64,000 nt of DNA from Sweltsa coloradensis (taxonomy: Eukaryota; Arthropoda; Insecta; Plecoptera; Chloroperlidae). The stretch covers positions 1 through 64,000 of the forward strand of contig JAMZAV010003229.1 in the NCBI GenBank assembly GCA_024449915.1, in the 5' to 3' direction. The position numbers and the translations under genes were made by a program. The notes under the pieces were generated by a model, which was not told where the DNA came from, did no database searches, and saw only the letters and a program-made list of their open reading frames with translations. Each line of letters begins with the position of its first letter. The first letter of the stretch is position 1. Positions 10,891 through 22,226 of this stretch are shown one piece after another.

Positions 10891-13488
10891 TTAAGAAAAC
10901 GCCACAGTCGTTGTGAGACGAGTGAGTGAGCCATTTATTGAGTACCCGGAAATATTCCCTTTTATCCCTCTACCTATTAGGCTGGGTCTAGACATGGGTC
11001 TTTCCCATGATCCAATGATATTCTTCCTTACCCAGGTCTGGCATTCCGGTGAACGCGTTTGCGTCCAGTTCGCGCATGACATGATCTCCCCGAGCCGGCT
11101 GTCGCTCGGTGCGTGATAAAATCCCGCAATCGTAAACTAATTTCCAAATAACTATTCATTTTCCGAACTTATAACTTTCCTGCTTTTTGTAACGATGTGC
11201 ATACTGTTCAGGAATTATGTGGGTAGATAGTTTTATGGGCTTATTGTAGTTAATTACTTATATTAGCCGTAATATGATGCATAGGGCCTACTCACAAGTG
11301 TTACTGTGATACACTTTTGGGATAGTTATAGTGTATATATAAATTATAACAAGTAAAGAAATCCGTGCGTGATTTTTTCGTTATTTATGTTTTAAACCTT
11401 CCAACCCGAGATTTAACACAAGTTTTTAATTATTGTTGTAGTGCAGACGAATTATCTGATACTGAAATATAGGATTACAAATCTAATAAAACCTGTTACC
11501 ACGCAATTATTTATTGCGTAAAAGATTACACATTGTAGACTAATACAGACAATCGAAATAATAATCAAATAGTAATCGAAATAGCTAGATCAAATGGACA
11601 AATAATGCACAACCGTTTTCACCAAAATTATATTAGAATGTAATTAGACGCGGGAATAAAAGGGTCCTTGATGGTAATTAATTTCTAGGTCAACTTTACA
11701 TCTCCCTCAGCTAAAACATTATGTGATAAATACGCGTACTTCGAAATAATTAAATCAAACGTTTCAGCACTTACAAATGTGCGTTTCCTTCGGCATGTTC
11801 TTTGGGTAGACTATATCTTCACTATGAATTGTTTTATTTATTCGGATGCATATTCGCGTGAGTGAAAATATGTTGATATTTTTCTGTCAATGTAAGGCTT
11901 TTGATTGACTTTAAAAAAATATATTAGCGACGTAAAGCAAGGCCCGGTTCCTACAACCGTGTTTTATTCTTTAGAAATTGTTTCAGTTTGATTGGTCGTC
12001 GTAAGAATTATAATCAATGGAATTATTAACGTCTGATTGGTCCGTCATAAGAATTATGTTTTTGTTATTTAACACGCAAGTCCTATCCCCTTATAAGAAA
12101 ACTAATTAGTGGGAACAGGCCCAAATGTATCGTCGACGGTCTATAACTTATACACAATAAAATTATCATTTGCGACTCGCAAAACAAAAAAGTAGGCCTA
12201 ATATCAAATACACTGACTGGCGTTGTACATCCATTAAACATCCATACGTCCGTACTAAACCCACTAACAATAATTGTCTAAAATGCTATTAAAACTGCGA
12301 CATGAAGAGAATTGCATTCACGCAAATAATGTTTGACACAAAATTGAGCGAACTTTTCACGAGCAAGATAATATCTGGACCAGGGTCACGACACGGTTCC
12401 ACCAAGACTACTGATTACACACTGCTCCGAGATATCTTGATGAGATGGGGCACTTGAATCTGTTATGATTTGGAAGTTGAATGTATATGCAAGTTGAGAT
12501 ATCGCTCTAATGAAAACCATTCCAGTTAATTGCTAATGGAAAAATGTCGTAAGCTGTCACTACTCGCTAGTACTAGCACAGTATCAATGAACAACAATAA
12601 TGTTCGTATACTGAAAACCCAGTCGCGATCCATCAAATAACTTGAGAAATACAGAGTGGAGCAATGAACACGTGTGGCGTTATACGGCCGGGCGCTATCT
12701 GATTCACATGAACGAGATCGGGCTGACGTCACACTCGCGGCGGAGATGCGCAGTGTCATACCTAGCCACACAGAGATATCCTTGTACCATGGGTCTTTCC
12801 TCCCTAGCCTAATATAGGCTAGGCTAGAATGGCGCAATATTGCCTTACATGTTGACGCACCCTTATACCGACTAAACTCAAAACCCATCATTTATACCTA
12901 TATATCAATGAACTTATATGTAAATGTTCCCGGCTACTCAACACATAACTCGCTCACTCGTCTCACAACGACATTGGCTTTTTCCAAGTCTAGTTGACTA
13001 TAAGGTGCCTTTATACCCGAAATGTGGGAGACCCGGGTTCAAGCAACGGTCGGGATACATTTTTTAATTTGTGGAATGCATTCTGCAATATTATGGAAAA
13101 CATAGCCATAACAATTTACGTGAAAATATGGTAAGACTTACTCAATCTCCTAGCGGACTTTTGAGCGTTAAAGATTCGATACACCTTGGCCACTGCACGC
13201 ATTCACAGCCATTCAAACACGATTTAATTTTTCTGTATTTTTAGTACACATTTTTAGACCTGTTTTCAATTTAGTATGTCTCGTAGGATTAAATAGAAAC
13301 AGATTTTTGCTGTTTTGTAGCAGTTCTCAGTTAACTGGTCACGGATGTCTGTTTGAAATTTCAGCTCAATATATTTGGCCATTTGACCGTATGGCGTCGG
13401 ACAAATAAACATACATTTTACAGACATAATCACGAGAAAACCCGTTCGACATGCGTTGTTAGACTCATTCGCTACGCTCACTCGTTTA
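10891..13488 (+). mobile_element. Helentron-like element C, interrupted by a 1.78-kb insert
   Basis: Degenerate start (AAGAAAACGCCACAGTCG), first hairpin arm to about 11005, second hairpin arm from 12801 to about 12990, tRNA-like block (12988-13056), body, core, a decayed microsatellite near 13405, and 3' end GCTCACTCGTTTA at 13488. The interruption lies inside the hairpin between two copies of CATGGGTCTTTCC. Confidence 0.6.
11006..12787. mobile_element. Unclassified 1.78-kb insert with 13-bp direct repeats
   Basis: CATGGGTCTTTCC occurs at 10993-11005 and 12788-12800. The related hairpin near 13590 shows that the surrounding element continues across the gap with one copy, so this is an insertion with a 13-bp target duplication. 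The insert has no terminal inverted repeats, no poly-A and no long convincing ORF. A TGACGTCA word and a CpG-rich stretch lie near its right end (about 12690-12750). The TSD length suggests target-primed retroposition; the class is unknown. Confidence 0.5.
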
Positions 13489-13706
13489 ATTATTATTAGA
13501 AAAACGCCAAAGTCGTTGTTAGATGAGTGAGCTAGTCATAAGTTGAGTACCCGGTAACAGTCCCTTTCCTCACCTTACATTTGGCTGGATCCAGCATGGG
13601 GCTTTCCCCCTAGCCTATCATAGGCAAGAGTGGCACATTATGGTCTTAAAGTTGACGCGGCCTTATGCCAACTAAACTCAAAACCCTATCATTTATACCT
13701 TATTAT
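13489..13706 (+). mobile_element. Truncated Helentron-like 5' hairpin (element D)
   Basis: Starts near 13496 with AGAAAAACGCCAAAGTCG and follows the first arm of the element-C type hairpin as far as TTTATACCTTATT, where the next unit begins. Confidence 0.55.
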
Positions 13707-16700
13707 ACTAGGAAAACGCCAAAGTCGTTGTTAAACGAGTGAGTGACCTATGTGTATAGTATCCGGTATCATTCCCCATACTGGGCTACATCGAGCCTAT
13801 GGGAGAAAAGGCGATGTTCCCGGGTACTCAACACATGGCTCACTCACTCGTTTAACAACGACTTTGGCGTTTTCCTAGTTATTTAAATTGAACATTTAAA
13901 ATGCGAATCATATTCAAAAGTATTAGCGTGAAACATTACCAAATTTCCAAGATAAAACAAAATCACCTAAGTTTTATTACCCATTTAACACCCCTCAAAA
14001 ATAATATGTGGGTGTAAAAATATAAAAAAGTTCGAGCTAATGGGTATCGAACCCCAACCCTCCGTGCGGTAGTCTAAATACTTACCAATAGGCCATGCAA
14101 GCCACGTAGTTATCGTCCCACTAGCTGCTACTAAACAAATGCTATAGATATTTTAAAAATCACATTTTAATTTATTGTAGGATTAAATCGTAATGAATCT
14201 AGCTGATTTTGTTAGCAGTTCTCAGTAAACTCGTACCGGATGTCTGTTTAAAATTTCAGCCCAATCTGTTCAGCGGTTCGGCTGATTTTCGACGTACAGA
14301 CAGACAGACAGACAGACAGAATCACAATGAGAGCCGTTCGAGTTGAATGGAGACACTCGGTCGCTCCGCTCCCTCGTTTAACTAGGGAAACGCCAAAGTC
14401 GTTGTTAAACGAGTGAGTGAGTGAGCCAAGTGTTGATTACCCGGGAACATCCCCTTTCCTCCCCTATACCTAAGGATCTAGCCCAGTATGAGGAATGATA
14501 CCGGGTACTCAACACATGGCTCACTCACTCGTTTAACAACGACTTAGGCGTTTCCCTAGTTATACTAGTTATACTAGGGAAACGCCAAAGTCGTTGTTAA
14601 ACGAGTGAGTGAGCACCATGTGTATAGTACCCGGTATCATTCCCCATACTGGGCTAGATCCAGCCTTGGGTATATGGGAGGAAATGGGATGTTCCCGGGT
14701 ACTCAACACTTGGCTCACTCACTCATTTAACAACGACTTTGGCGTTTCCCTAGTTATTTAAATTGAACATTCAAAATGCGAATCGTGTTCGAAACGTACT
14801 AGCGTGAAACATTAACAAATTTCCAAGATAAAACAAAATCACCTGATTTTTATTTCCCATTTAACACCCCTCAAACATAATAATATGTGGTAGTAAAAAT
14901 AAAAAAAGTTCATACTAACGGGTATCGAACCCCAACCCTCGGTGCGGAAGGCTAAATGCTTACCAGTAGGCCATCCCATGCCACGCAGATTTCGTCCCGC
15001 TAGCTGCTACTAAACAAATGCTATCGATATTTTTAAAAATCACATTTTTATTTATTGTAGGCTTAAATCGCAATGGATCTAGCTGATTTTGTTAACAGTT
15101 CTCAATAAACTCGTACCGGATGTCTGTTTAAAATTTCAGCCCAATCTATTCAGCGGTTCGGCTGATTTTCGACGTACAGACAGACAGACAGAATCACAGA
15201 ATGAGGGCCGTTTGAGTTGAATGGAGACACTCGGTCGCTCCGCTCCCTCGTTTAATAAATTGAACATTTGAAATGCGATTCGTATTCAAAACGTATTAGC
15301 GTGAAACATTAACAAATTTCCAAGATAAAACAAAATCACCTAAGTTTTATTTCCCATTTAACACACCTCCAAAATAAAATGTGGGTTTAAAATTATAAAA
15401 AAAGTTCGAGCTAACGGGTATCGAACCCCAACCCTCCGTGCGGTAGACTAAATGCTTACCAATAGGCCATGCAAGCGACGTAGTTATCGTCCCGCTAGCT
15501 GCTAGTAAACAAATGCTATCAATATTTAAAAAATCACATTTTTATTTATTGTAGGATTAAATCGCAATGGATCTAGCTGATTTTGTTAGCAGTTCTCAGT
15601 AAACTCGTACTCAATGTCTGTTTAAAATTTCAGCCTAATCTGTTCAGCGGTTCGGCTGATTTTCGACGTACAGACAGACAGACAGATAGACAGACAGAAT
15701 CACAAAATGAGAGCCGTTCGAGTTGAATGGAGAAACTCGGTCGCTCCGCTCCCTCGTTTAACTAGGGAAACGCCAAAGTCGTTGTTAAACGAGTGAGTGA
15801 GTGAGCCAAGTGTTGAGTACCTGGGAACATCCCCTTTCCTCCCCTATACCTAAGGATCTAGCCCAGTATGAGGAATGATACCGGGTACTCAACACATGGC
15901 TCACTCACTCGTTTAACAACGACTTTGGCGTTTCCTTAGATATTTAAATTGAACATTTGAAATGCGAATCGTGTTCAAAACGTATAAGCGTGAAACATTA
16001 ACAAATTTCCAAGATAAAACAAAATCACCTAAGTTTTATTTCCCATTTAACACCCCTCAAAAATAATATGTGGGTGTAAAAATATAAAAAAGTTCGAGCT
16101 TATGGGTATCGAACCCCAACCCTCCGTGCGGTAGTCTAAATACTTACCAATAGGCCATGCAAGCCACGTAGTTATCGTCCCACTAGCTGCTAGTAAACAA
16201 ATGCTATCAATATTTATAAAATCACATTTTTATTTATTGTAGGATTAAATCGCAATGGATCTAGCTGATTTTGTTAGCAGTTCTCAGTAAACTCGTGTTC
16301 AATGTCTGTTTAAAATTTCAGCCTAATCTGTTCAGCGGTTCGGCTGATTTTCGACGTACAGACAGACAGACAGATAGACAGACAGAATCACAAAATGAGA
16401 GCCGTTCGAGTTGAATGGAGACACTCGGTCGCTCCGCTCCCTCGTTTAACTAGGGAAACGCCAAAGTCGTTGTTAAACGAGTGAGTGAGTGAGCCAAGTG
16501 TTGAGTACCTGGGAACATCCCCTTTCCTCCCCTATACCTAAGGATCTAGCCCAGTATGAGGAATGATACCGGGTACTCAACACATGGCTCACTCACTCGT
16601 TTAACAACGACTTTGGCGTTTCCTTAGATATTTAAATTGAACATTTGAAATGCGAATCGTGTTCAAAACGTATAAGCGTGAAACATTAACAAATTTCCAA

Positions 16701-17045
16701 GATAAAACAAAATCACCTAAGTTTTATTTCCCATTTAACACCCCTCAAAAATAATATGTGGGTGTAAAAATATAAAAAAGTTCGAGCTAACGGGTATCGA
16801 ACCTCAACCCTCCGTGTGGTAGGCTAAATGCTTACCAATAGGCCATGCAAGCCACGTAGATGTGGTCCCGATAGCTGCTACTAAACAAATGCTATCGATA
16901 TTTTAAAAATCACATTTTTATTTATTGTAGGATTAAATCGCAATGGATCTAGTTGATTTTGTTAGCAGTTCTCAATAATTTTGTACCGGATGTCTGTTTA
17001 AAATTTCAGCCCAATCTGTTCAGCGGTTCGGCTGATTTTCGACGT

Positions 17046-17082
<37 letters not shown>

Positions 17083-17799
17083 ATCACAGAATGAGAACCG
17101 TTCGAGTTGAATGGAGACACTCGGTCGCTCCGCTCCCTCGTTTAACTAGGGAAACGCCAAAGTCGTTGTTAAACGAGTGAGTGAGCCATGTGTATAGTAC
17201 CTGGTATCATTCCCCATACTGGGCTAGATCGTGCCTTAGGTATATGGGAGAAAAGGCGATGTTCCCAGGTACTCAACACTTGGCTCACACACTCGTTTAA
17301 CATCGACTTTGGCGTTTTCCTAGTTTAAATTGAACATTTAAAATGCGAATCGTGTTCAAAACGTATTAGAGTGAAACATTAACAAATTTCCAAGATAAAA
17401 CAAAGTTACCTAATTTTTATTTCACATTTCACATCCCTCAAAAATAATATGTAGGTGTAAAAATATAAAAAAGTTCAAAATTAACGATTAACGAACCCCA
17501 ACCCTCCGTGCGGTAGGCTCTATGCTCACCACTATGCCATGGGAGACACGTAGAGTTCGTCCCGCTAGCTGCTACTAAACAAATGGTATCGATATTTTAA
17601 TAAATCAGGGATTAAATCGCAATGGATCTAGCTGATTTTGTTAACAGTTCTCAGTAAACTCGTGCCGGATGTCTGTTTAAAATTTCAGCGCAATCTGTTC
17701 AGCGGTTCGGCTGATTTTCGACGTACAGACAGACAGAATCACAGAATGAGGGCCGTTTGAGTTGAATGGAGACACTCAGTCGCTCCGCTCCCTCGTTTA
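13707..17799 (+). repeat. Head-to-tail tandem array of Helentron-like units
   Basis: Units: 13707-14380, a hairpin-only 14381-14574, 14575-15254, a hairpin-less 15255-15760, 15761-16448, 16449-17144 and 17145-17799. A full unit (655-696 bp) has a 5' fold-back of about 175 bp starting ACTAGG, a body starting TTGAACATTT, a minus-strand tRNA-like block, the core TTCGGCTGATTTTCGACGTA, a (CAGA)n microsatellite and the 3' end CTCCCTCGTTTA. Four junctions read CTCGTTTA|ACTAGGG with nothing between, that is, the 3' end of one copy joined directly to the 5' end of the next. Confidence 0.85.
14041..17545 (-). repeat. Six tRNA-like blocks in the tandem array
   Basis: About 14041-14110, 14918-14990, 15413-15480, 16103-16165, 16790-16860 and 17485-17545. 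Each reads on the minus strand as an A-box-like TGGCCTATTGGTAAGC followed by GGGTTGGGGTTCGATACCC. The loop-like GGTTCGATACC is conserved while the arms vary. The orientation is opposite to the tRNA-like block of elements a, b and C, so two different tRNA-derived pieces were captured. Confidence 0.6.
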
Positions 17800-18640
17800 A
17801 TAAACAGCCGATGAAGACACTGGAGTTAACGTTTTGTGTTAGTTCCACCCACAGAATCTCACAGTTGGTTTCGTAGTTTTTCCTAACACGACTCTTCAAT
17901 TTTGAATTTACAGCAATAATAGCCCCACCTCCAGATTTTCCCTGTATCCTCACTACGATCGCGCCGATAAACTGTGTATGATTAACTGAGTACTTCACTT
18001 TCAAACACTTTATTGCTTAGCCACGTTTATGTTACACATATGACGTCGTATTCACTAGTATCCGCAAATTGTGTGTTGAAGTCATTTAATTTTGAACCGG
18101 CAATGCTGCGAGCGTTCATATAAAACACTGGCAGAGTTTTTGTGGACGGTGGGCCGGGATTTACAGAGATATCCCCCGACAAGAGAAGTAGGCAAAGCGC
18201 TCTGAACGCGAAGGATGTTGTGTTTCTTTTCAGCGAACGGTTTGCGCTGGTCGGGGGTGGCCTGGCTGCCTCGAGAGTCCGCATCCCTGTGCACGCGAAC
18301 GCGGAGAATGTGTAACTTCTTCTTCCAAAAGAGATAACAATGCTTGGCTCGTGTGTAGTTGCACTAGAAGAAGTGGGCCTTCAAATTCCAATTTGACACC
18401 TTCTCGCGGTTTGGCCCGTGAAAAGGGGAGTTTCACTCCCTGAAACTAATGGCGAGCTCTGGGTCGTCGTCGGGGAACCCCTTCCCTTTGACTACCTCCC
18501 CGATGGCGACGACAAAGACAACACGGACGGATGATGACACAGACGGAGACGACCACGACGTGGGGGAACCCCTGCCCACCCCATATGCTTGTGGCTGGTT
18601 CTGACCAGCACAGGCCTGTCCACCCCTTGTCCCCCCGCGT
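17800..18640 (-). pseudogene. LINE-C, 5' end and APE endonuclease start
   Basis: On the minus strand a GC-rich leader precedes the frame at 18284-18027, which contains LCLLLLSGDISVNPGP and then PVFYMNARSIAGS and the SEYDVICVT endonuclease segment. After a frame change, 18004-17800 adds IQGKSGGGAIIAVNSKL and CEILWVELTQ before breaking at the 3' end of the tandem array. A hydrophobic run followed by GDxxxNPGP is common in CR1-like LINEs of marine invertebrates, where some versions act as 2A-type ribosome-skipping peptides. Here the usual Glu of the DxExNPGP pattern is replaced by Ser. Confidence 0.75.
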
Positions 18641-18849
18641 CATCCCTTACGTCCCTCCCTCCGTCTCGATTAGCCAAGTTGCATAAATATAAGACGTTAA
18701 GCAATATCCAATCCAAATCGAGAAGAAGTCACTTTTCGACACACGCACGTATAGAGAGATAACACGAGTATTCCGAGTAGAACCGCGGTAAAACTTATTT
18801 TCACAACGGAGCGAAATACGCGCGTGGAGGGACTGGGCGCCATCTTGGC

Positions 18850-18964
18850 CGTATGCCGTTTGCCCGGTAGAGCGCGAACAAACAGACAGAAAAAAAAAAA
18901 AAAACACCCGAGCTAAATTTTTTTGGAGGGTCTGTGAAATTAAAGTCTTCGCTTCGCTCATCCA
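18850..18964 (+). mobile_element. Helentron-like 3' end fragment
   Basis: From about GCGCGAACAAACAGACAG through an A-run and ACCCGAGCTAAATTT to the 3' end CTTCGCTCATCCA, matching the minus-strand 3' ends of the copies at 39281 and 54188. The 5' part is missing. Nothing is recognised in 18641-18849. Confidence 0.6.
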
Positions 18965-19034
18965 ATTACTACTTTAGGTCATCGCAAAGATCTATAACGT
19001 AACGCTGACCAGTTGCAATGACTTGTTTTTTTTA

Positions 19035-19763
19035 TTGGATAAGCGTAGCGAGCGAAGCGAAGATTCCATTTCACTAAACTGGAGAAAAAAATCCGGATTT
19101 TTTTTTCTTTTCCCCCTTTTTTTTTGTATTTTTGTGTGACTTCGCACGATTCCGGCTAAACCGATACTCCAATTGCGATGTAATTTTGTGAAGGCATTTG
19201 AAATTTCTGTACTTAGAACTGCCACGTTTTTGAGCGCAATCGAAAAACTGTTTCTCATGAAAATCGCAATTTTACGATTATTTTCGATTTAAAAAAAATA
19301 TTCTTCGACTTATAAACACCTACATGCTTTTTTCGATTGTAATGATTTTTTCACAGAACCATTATTTTATGAATTAATATATTCGTGTGAAATTTAAGCG
19401 TAATCGAAAAATTATTTCTCATGAAAATCGCAATTTTACGATTATTTTATTTTTTAAATTTCTTCGACTTATAACACCTACATGCTTTATCCGATTGTAA
19501 TAATTTTCACAGAACCCTTATTTTAGGAATTAATATATTCGTGTGAAATTTGAGCGCGATAATCGAAAAAAAAATTCTGATGAGAATCGCAATTTTACGA
19601 TTTTTTTAGGACCTTAATTTTATGAACTTTTATATTCGTGTGAAATTTGAGCGTAATCGAAAAATTATTTCTCGTGAAAATCGTAATTTTACGCTTTTTT
19701 AGTATTTAAAAAATTACGCTCATCCAACAACGCGCCTGAAAAAGCGTTTGCGAAGCTTCCTAG
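19035..19763 (-). mobile_element. Helentron-like element (CATCCA family)
   Basis: On the minus strand it starts ACTAGGAAGCTTCGC, has the subterminal TTGGATGAGCG, then degenerate tandem subrepeats of 150-165 bp with the words CACACGAATATA and AAGCATGTAGGTG, a core GGTTTAGCCGGAATCG, an A-rich tract, and the 3' end CGCTTATCCA. Confidence 0.65.
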
Positions 19764-20030
19764 TATTCTTCCCACGCAGCACTCACATATTCCTCGAATG
19801 TCCTATGGACATTCGTGAATAAAATGTGTATATTCCTGGGATATCACGTATTTTACAATATGTATTCAAGGTATGTTCGACGAATGTGCAAATGTCCCGC
19901 TTTTGATCATACTGTGGACCACCCTGATAGATCCCACTGGATATTCTATGAATATACTGACAATATCCATGTATCGTATATGCAATTCTTGAATATAATT
20001 GAAACATCTATATGACATTCATAGGTATAT

Positions 20031-20741
20031 ATTATCTGTCAAGAAAGGCATAATCAGCTGTTTAACCGCTAGGGCACAAAACTACTGCTCGGACCCAATT
20101 AGCTTGAAAACAGAACAACAATTACTGGCAGACGTATTCACAGCTAATGGGTATCCTAAAAAGTTAACAACTGATGTTATAAACAGTCATGCCACTAAAC
20201 AAAAACGTAAAGAGGAAATACCACGCACGACAATGTCGATACAATATATTCCTGGATTTTCTGAAAAATTCCGTCGCATCACGAAAAAGTTGAATGTCGG
20301 AACTGTATTCAAATCATCACACACGTTACGTAGCATAATTTCGAAAACAAAACCCAGCGATCCAAAAGAAGAGTCAATAAATGTAATTTACACCATACCG
20401 TGTGTTTGTGAACAAGAGTACATTGGGGAAACATCAAGACCAGTAAACATCCGCATAGGTGAACATAAAAAAAAACAAAAGAAGGGAAGGCCAGGATGCC
20501 ATCAAAATTAAAAGATCATTTCGACGTGTGCAAGGAAAACATCAATTGGGAGGGGGTTAAAATAATCTTAAAAGAAGAGAATGCCGACATTAGGAAGAGA
20601 AAAGAAGCTGCAGTCATGTCATGCATTAAAAATGTAATTAGCCAGGCCACAAAAGAATTCAGCCCTATATGGCGCAATCTAGTCAGGGAAGAAGTCACTA
20701 GGGCACAACAACATGGGTGGAAGCCTCCGGAAACACAGTGA
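20031..20741 (+). pseudogene. Penelope-like RT C terminus and GIY-YIG endonuclease
   Basis: The frame opens with the RT thumb (KKGIISCLTARAQNYCSDP, then LLADVFTANGYP). It continues through a basic linker to NVIYTIPCVCEQEYIGETSR, the GIY-YIG nuclease core with the Cys residues characteristic of Penelope-like elements, and VNIRIGEHKK. A frameshift near 20495 moves the rest into another frame (PSKLKDHF to VTRAQQHG, ending 20741). GIY-YIG endonucleases cut the target to prime reverse transcription. The RT palm is missing, so this copy is inactive. Confidence 0.92.
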
Positions 20742-20754
20742 GATTGCCAGTGTG

Positions 20755-20800
20755 TCAGTGTCTGACGATGGAGACGGACGTCTCCGAAAATTCACACAAG
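20755..20800 (+). ncRNA. Possible decayed hammerhead-like motif in Penelope 3' UTR
   Basis: CTGACGA is followed by a perfect GGAGAC/GTCTCC stem with a four-base loop and then GAAA. This resembles the CUGANGA, stem II, GAAA order of hammerhead ribozymes known from Penelope-like elements. An extra U after the first box and no clear stem III make activity doubtful. Confidence 0.3.
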
Positions 20801-21173
20801 TAAGTGTTAAAAATATAGACCTCGGTTAGTTGTTTAATACACTCGTCAAATAACATTCATAGGTAGGCCTATATGAATATACATACTACATAGTACGTAC
20901 ATTGCAGGCATCTACAACAACAGTCCCAGGAATATCCTACGTATATTTATGAATAAAATGTGTATATTCCAGGGATATATTATTTACAGAATTGTAATGT
21001 ATCCATGGCATGTCCGGTGAATCTACAAATGTCCTGCTATTCATCTACTGTTGACCTCCCAGGTATATTCTTATGGATATTTTTTGAATGTACCATCAAT
21101 AGCCACCGATTTTTATATGCATTTCTTGAATATCCTTCTTACATTCATCAACATCCACAGGTTTATAGATAGA

Positions 21174-21443
21174 GTAGAGTAGAGTAGACCTTTATTCACT
21201 TAGACTAATACATGGTACAAGTATACACATCTTCATGAAGAGGGAGTGAATTGTTCCTAAGGCTAAAATATGGTAAAAAATGAATAATAAAATAGAATGC
21301 ATATTTCATTTGAATCAAGATATATGTATAGGCCTATTACTAGTATGGTATAATACTAGTATTGAGAATTGAAGTTGTTTGAATTGATTAATTGAGTTTT
21401 GAAATTAAAAAATGAAATGGGTAATTGGTATGATATGATACAA
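21174..21443 (-). mobile_element. Short retroposon with (ACTCT)n tail and 10-bp TSD
   Basis: TATAGATAGA occurs at 21164-21173 and 21444-21453. Read on the minus strand the insert ends AATAAAGGTCTACTCTACTC, a polyadenylation-like word followed by pentanucleotide repeats, as at the 3' end of a 5'-truncated LINE or SINE. It has no coding sequence. Confidence 0.65.
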
Positions 21444-22226
21444 TATAGATAGATATAAGGTACATTGATGGTATCTACAACAATCGAGGGATATGTAATT
21501 TAAAAATACAAATTATTCTATGCACATTCACAGGATGTACAGTGGATGTACGGGACTATATCATTGACGTTCATTTGATGTGCGTGGTCAAGTTTTGTAC
21601 GTTTTGTGGACCTACTATGTACATCATTCAGTATATACTTCAATGAACGTACAATATACGAATATATCCACGATTAAAACATTCATTTCGGGAATGTCCT
21701 AGGTACATTCGAACGACATCCATAGGTATACAAATACGTGCATTATGTATCAGCACAACCGAGGGATAGGTAATTTAAAATCATTTATCATTCCATGGAT
21801 ATTCACAGGTGTGCGGGAATATTACATGCATGTTCATTTGATGTGCGTGGTCACGATTTGTATGTCCTATGGACCTACTATGTACATCATACAGTGTATC
21901 CTACGAATGTACGGACAATATACGAATATATCCATGATTCACATAATATGCCGACCAAGGGTGTACTAGTAGCTATGATGTCGACCATCGACTAGTGAAA
22001 ATTCGGAAATTTTAAGAGTTTTGGTAAGAAGTAAGTAACGTTATTAAACAGTGGACATCCTGATTCCTGAGCAATCCAAAATTTAAGCTGGTATTAGGTT
22101 AGATTTCAGCTCGACCGAAGTGCAATGGAAGAGCCTTGACCTGGGGATATTATACTTTAAACGGAAACAACCCGAGAATATGAGTAAAGCAAGCTCCGGA
22201 GCCATGGCGGAATGCTCTAACTTCTA

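Larger units (their letters stand above)
20028..20852 (+). mobile_element. 5'-truncated Penelope-like element with 13-bp TSD
   Basis: ACATTCATAGGTA stands at both 20015-20027 and 20853-20865, flanking an 825-bp insert that is the 3' terminal part of a Penelope-like retroelement. It sits inside unit 1 of the tandem repeat. Confidence 0.85.
19790..21970 (+). repeat. Four-unit tandem repeat, about 275-bp period
   Basis: Units begin near 19790, 20928, 21481 and 21756. Shared words include ATTCATAGGTA-like ends, GAATAAAATGTGTATATTCC (units 1 and 2) and CATTTGATGTGCGTGGTCA with GGACCTACTATGTACATCAT (units 3 and 4). Unit 1 is split by the Penelope fragment and unit 2 by a short retroposon. Confidence 0.75.

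Noticed and set aside
12526..12891. 121-codon minus ORF
   Set aside because: It spans the junction between the unclassified insert and the hairpin of element C, so it is accidental.
13707..17799. Regularly spaced repeats resembling an array of short repeats and spacers
   Set aside because: Units are about 690 bp, whole elements with hairpins and microsatellites, in eukaryotic DNA. This is not a CRISPR array.
19815..20015. ORFs in the 275-bp tandem repeat
   Set aside because: They do not stay open from unit to unit and have no motif.
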